A DNA stretch of 64,000 bases from Scatosoma sp045660265 (GTDB lineage: Bacteria > Bacillota > Clostridia > Christensenellales > Borkfalkiaceae): assembly GCA_045660265.1 (NCBI GenBank), contig JAZRDM010000027.1:16394-80393 (forward strand). The letters run 5' to 3'. The notes beneath the pieces are model-generated. The model was not told the origin of the DNA, searched no databases, and saw only the letters and a list, made by a program, of their open reading frames with translations. The position numbers were made by a program, and so were the translations under genes. Shown here in pieces: positions 60,803-64,000 of the stretch (its first letter is position 1; every line of letters begins with the position of its first letter).

Positions 60803-62497
60803 ATGCAATTAAAAGGTTCTGAAATTCTCGTAAAAACGTTGATTGAACAAGGCGTAACGGATATTTTTGGGTATCCCGGCGGCCAAGTTATCAATATTTA
60901 CGACGCATTATATAAATACAAGGATGAAATCAATCATATTTTAACCGCGCATGAACAAGGTGCGGCGCACGCGGCGGACGGTTATTCGCGCGCGACGGGT
61001 AAAGTGGGCGTTTGCTTGGCTACCAGTGGTCCTGGTGCAACCAACTTGGTTACGGGGATTGCAACGGCAATGCTCGACTCTATTCCTATGGTGGCAATTA
61101 CGGGAAACGTGCCCTGCTCGTTAATCGGTAAGGACGCTTTCCAAGAAATTGATATTACGGGCATTACCATTCCTATTACCAAGCACAATTATTTCGTACA
61201 TAAAATTGAAGATTTGGCAGACACCATTCGCGAAGCGTTTACCGTGGCGAAATCGGGCAGACCGGGTCCTGTTTTGGTAGATATTCCCAAAGACGTGCAA
61301 GTGGCTACCTATGAGTATGAACCTCAGCCTGTTACGCAAAAAATTCCTTTACCTAAAGTTTCGGACGTACAGATTGACGAAGCGGTGAAGCTTATCAACG
61401 AAGCGAAAAAGCCGTATATTTATATCGGCGGCGGCGCAGCTGGGCTTGGTATGGGCGAAGACGTGATTGAATTTGCAAAAAAGATTGACGCGGTAATCGG
61501 CTGTTCGTTTATGGGCTTGTCGGCAGTTCCCGACGCGAATGAGCGTTTCTTGGGTATGCAAGGTATGCACGGACATTACGCATCATCTATGGCGCAAAAC
61601 GAAGCGGATTTAATTTTAGGCGTGGGCGTTCGTTTTAGCGATAGAGCAACAGGGAACGTTGCAAAATTTGCAAAGAATAGCAAAATCATTCAGCTTGACC
61701 CCGACTTTGCGGAAGTGAATAAAAACGTAAAGGTTGCGCTGGGGTTGGTCGGCGACGTGGAAGATTCATTTAAGCGTATCGCTGCGAAATGCGATAAGCA
61801 AACGCATAGCGAATGGATAAACCGCGTAAATGAATTAAAAGCGGAAGAAAAGAAGACGGAAGCGGAAATTGCTTCGGCGCAAACAGCGGCATTGACGCCT
61901 AAGATGATTATGGACGTCATCAACGAAGTGAAAACTCCCGAAACGATTATCGCAACGGATGTTGGTCAACATCAAATGTGGGCGGCGCAGTATTCAAAGT
62001 TTGAGCAGCCCAGACGTTTTGTTTCTAGCGGCGGCTTGGGTACAATGGGCTTTGGCGTTGGCGCGGCAATGGGTTCGTACGTGGCGACGGGAGATAAGAC
62101 CGTACTCATCACGGGCGATGGCAGCTTTGGTATGAACTTGAACGAGCTTGCCACTTTGGTGTCCTATAACATTCCTATCGTCATTGTATTGATGAATAAC
62201 GGTGTGTTGGGTATGGTAAGACAATGGCAAACGTTGTTTTTTGGTAAGAGATATTCGCAAACGGTGCTTTCCCGTCAAACAGATTTTGTAAAGCTGGCTG
62301 AAGCGTTTGGTGCGGTTGGGTATCGCGCAGAGAATAAAGAAGAATTCGAAGAAGCGTTTAAAAAGGCATATGCGTTGGGCAGACCGGTTGTTATTGATGC
62401 AAAGATTAACCAAGATGAGTTCGTATTGCCTATGTTGCCTCCTGGCGGCGCGATAGACGATATTATCGTAAAAGTGGATAAGAAGGAGAACGACTGA
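60803..62497 (+). CDS. ilvB: Acetolactate synthase large subunit
   Basis: 564 residues. TPP-enzyme: 'TAHEQGAAHAADGYSRATGK', 'ATSGPGATNLVTGIATAMLD', and the TPP/Mg motif 'ITGDGSFGMNLNELATLVSY'. Makes acetolactate or acetohydroxybutyrate from pyruvate for valine, leucine and isoleucine. AAGGAG site, 13 nt after leuA; its stop overlaps the ilvN start by 1 nt. Confidence 0.97.
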   Translation: MQLKGSEILVKTLIEQGVTDIFGYPGGQVINIYDALYKYKDEINHILTAHEQGAAHAADGYSRATGKVGVCLATSGPGATNLVTGIATAMLDSIPMVAITGNVPCSLIGKDAFQEIDITGITIPITKHNYFVHKIEDLADTIREAFTVAKSGRPGPVLVDIPKDVQVATYEYEPQPVTQKIPLPKVSDVQIDEAVKLINEAKKPYIYIGGGAAGLGMGEDVIEFAKKIDAVIGCSFMGLSAVPDANERFLGMQGMHGHYASSMAQNEADLILGVGVRFSDRATGNVAKFAKNSKIIQLDPDFAEVNKNVKVALGLVGDVEDSFKRIAAKCDKQTHSEWINRVNELKAEEKKTEAEIASAQTAALTPKMIMDVINEVKTPETIIATDVGQHQMWAAQYSKFEQPRRFVSSGGLGTMGFGVGAAMGSYVATGDKTVLITGDGSFGMNLNELATLVSYNIPIVIVLMNNGVLGMVRQWQTLFFGKRYSQTVLSRQTDFVKLAEAFGAVGYRAENKEEFEEAFKKAYALGRPVVIDAKINQDEFVLPMLPPGGAIDDIIVKVDKKEND

Positions 62498-62991
62498 TGA
62501 GTAAATTTGTAATTGCGGTTTACGTAGAAAACAAATTCGGTGTTTTGACAAGAGTAACCAGTATGTTCACCCGTCGTGGTTTTAACATTGATGCGTTGAC
62601 GGTAGGTGAAACGGAAAACCCTGAATATTCGAGAATAACCATTTGTATGAGTGGCGACGGCTATGCTAGAGAGCAGCTCATTAACCAAATGAAAAAGCAA
62701 ATGAACGTTAAAAAAGTGGAAGTGCTTGAAGACGACGCTATTAAGAGAGAGCTGATGCTTATCAAGGTAAAACATACGTCGGGCTCAAGAACGGAAATTA
62801 TGACAGCGGTAGACGTTTTTAGAGCAAAGGTTATCGACTATACGCCTGAAGAAATGTGTATCGAAGTTACGGGAGATCCCTCCAAGATAGATGCGTTTAT
62901 TACGCTTATGAAGCCTTTTGGGATTTTGGAAATGTGCCGAACGGGTATCGTCGCTTTGGAACGCGGTTCGTTGACGTTACTCACAAAATAA
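62497..62991 (+). CDS. ilvN: Acetolactate synthase small (regulatory) subunit
   Basis: 164 residues. N-terminal ACT domain ('YVENKFGVLTRVTSMFTRRG', 'IDALTVGETENPEYSRIT') and the C-terminal regulatory half. Binds the large subunit and gives valine feedback. Starts in the TGATG overlap with ilvB, so the subunits are translationally coupled. Confidence 0.97.
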   Translation: MSKFVIAVYVENKFGVLTRVTSMFTRRGFNIDALTVGETENPEYSRITICMSGDGYAREQLINQMKKQMNVKKVEVLEDDAIKRELMLIKVKHTSGSRTEIMTAVDVFRAKVIDYTPEEMCIEVTGDPSKIDAFITLMKPFGILEMCRTGIVALERGSLTLLTK

Positions 62992-63032
62992 TAAACATCA
63001 AAAATAAGGAAATTTTAAGGAGAAAAAGATTA

Positions 63033-64000
63033 TGGCAAGAATTTTTTATCAAGCAGATTGCGATTTGAACAAATTAAACGGCAAAACGGTAGCGATTATC
63101 GGCTACGGCTCGCAAGGACACGCGCACGCACTTAACTTGAAGGATTCGGGTGTAAACGTAGTGGTAGGGCTTTACGAAGGCTCGAAGAGCTGGGCAAAAG
63201 CAGAAAAGCAAGGCGTAAAGGTTATGACTGCTTACGAAGCTGCAAAAGCTGCTGACCTTATTATGATTTTGATTAACGACGAAAAGCAAGCAAAGCTTTA
63301 CAAGGAAAGTATCGAACCTAACCTTACCGAAGGCAAGACGCTTGCATTTGCGCACGGCTTTAACATTCATTTCGGTTGCATTAAGCCCCCGAAGAACGTA
63401 AACGTTATCATGATTGCGCCTAAAGGCCCCGGACATACCGTTCGTAGCGAATATTTGGTAGGTAAAGGCGTACCTTGCTTGGTAGCAATTGAACAAGACG
63501 CAACGGGCGACGCATTAGAGATCGGTTTGGCATACGCAGCTGGTATCGGCGGCGCAAGAGCGGGTGTTTTGGAAACGACCTTCCGTACGGAAACGGAAAC
63601 GGACTTGTTTGGTGAACAAGCCGTGCTTTGCGGCGGTGTTTGCGCGTTGATGCAAGCAGGCTTTGAAACGCTTGTAGAAGCAGGTTACGATCCTCGTAAT
63701 GCATATTTTGAATGTATTCACGAAATGAAGCTTATCGTAGACTTGATTTACCAAAGCGGTTTTGAAGGTATGCGTTATTCCATTTCGAACACGGCTGAAT
63801 ACGGCGATTATGTAACCGGACCTAAGATTGTTACCGAAGAAACCAAGAAGGCGATGAAGAAGGTTTTGAAGGATATTCAAGACGGTACGTTTGCAAAAGA
63901 CTTCTTGTTGGATATGTCCGAAGCAGGCGCGCAAGTACATTTCAACGCAATGAGAAAGATTGCGGCAGAACATCCCTCCGAAGTAGTTGGTAAGGATATT
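63033..64000 (+). CDS. ilvC: Ketol-acid reductoisomerase (3' partial)
   Basis: The reading frame from ATG 63033 (AAGGAG 9 nt before) stays open to the window edge, giving 322 residues of an expected ~330-340; only the tail is missing. Rossmann motif 'IIGYGSQGHAHALNL', 'MIAPKGPGHTVRSEY', 'TFRTETETDLFGEQAVLCGG' and 'ISNTAEYGDYVTGP' identify class I KARI. Converts acetolactate to dihydroxyisovalerate using NAD(P)H and Mg. Fourth gene of the leuA-ilvBN-ilvC operon. Confidence 0.97.

Overview
The window reads as a piece of an uncultured low-to-mid GC Gram-positive gut bacterium. Clostridia is likely, and possibly the Christensenellales/Borkfalkia side, but that placement is an impression from gene content and protein style, not a demonstrated match. 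The supporting signs are strong AGGAGG-type ribosome sites, sigma-A promoters (TTGACA-N17-TATAAT), lipobox lipoproteins, very large secreted proteins with Ig-like, InlB-like and helical repeats, and a T-box leader. About 57 kb is accessory glycan-use DNA; the last 6.5 kb is a branched-chain amino acid locus. No tRNA, rRNA, CRISPR, phage or insertion sequence was seen.

Layout. (a) 1-4.2 kb: the 3' part of a large secreted glycoside-hydrolase-like protein, a 39-residue peptide gene and back-to-back terminators. (b) 4.3-5.1 kb (-): AraC-type regulator. (c) 5.4-21.9 kb (+): ABC importer 1 (lipoprotein, a MalF-type permease with a huge extracytoplasmic domain, a MalG-type permease), two large lipoproteins, a 1749-residue repeat protein with a non-LPXTG C-terminal anchor, and a Gfo/Idh oxidoreductase. 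(d) 22-31.4 kb (+): GH38 alpha-mannosidase, lipoprotein alkaline phosphatase, GH123/DUF4091-type hydrolase, GH2 beta-mannosidase and iron alcohol dehydrogenase, with copies of one small intergenic repeat after four of them. (e) 31.5-36.6 kb (-): second AraC regulator followed by a DUF4432 epimerase-like protein, a mannose-6-phosphate-isomerase-like cupin and a GH42/GHL6-like hydrolase. (f) 37-54.8 kb (+): a GH-A-like hydrolase, then ABC importer 2 with an Ig-like surface protein, a DUF4838 lipoprotein and a 2032-residue lipoprotein. (g) 55-57.4 kb (+): HAD phosphatase, SGNH/DUF4886 and alpha/beta hydrolases. (h) 57.6 kb to end (+): ilvE, then a T-box leader and leuA-ilvB-ilvN-ilvC, with ilvC running off the window.

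How it may work together (inference). Large cell-surface proteins bind or trim a complex glycan, two ABC importers that lack their own ATPase bring in the products, and cytoplasmic GH38, GH2 and GH123-like enzymes plus epimerase/isomerase-like proteins finish breakdown. The alpha- and beta-mannosidases, a lipoprotein phosphatase and an isomerase-like cupin suggest mannose-rich, perhaps phosphorylated or acetylated, host or yeast glycans. The most notable unexplained items are: a repeated extracellular beta-domain shared by two proteins; the permease with a propeller-like sensor domain; two AraC genes whose promoters sit exactly 6 nt from ATG (likely leaderless mRNAs); paired 21-bp-spaced direct repeats at two promoters with identical geometry; similar hairpins between solute-binding protein and permease in both importers; and the four-copy intergenic repeat.
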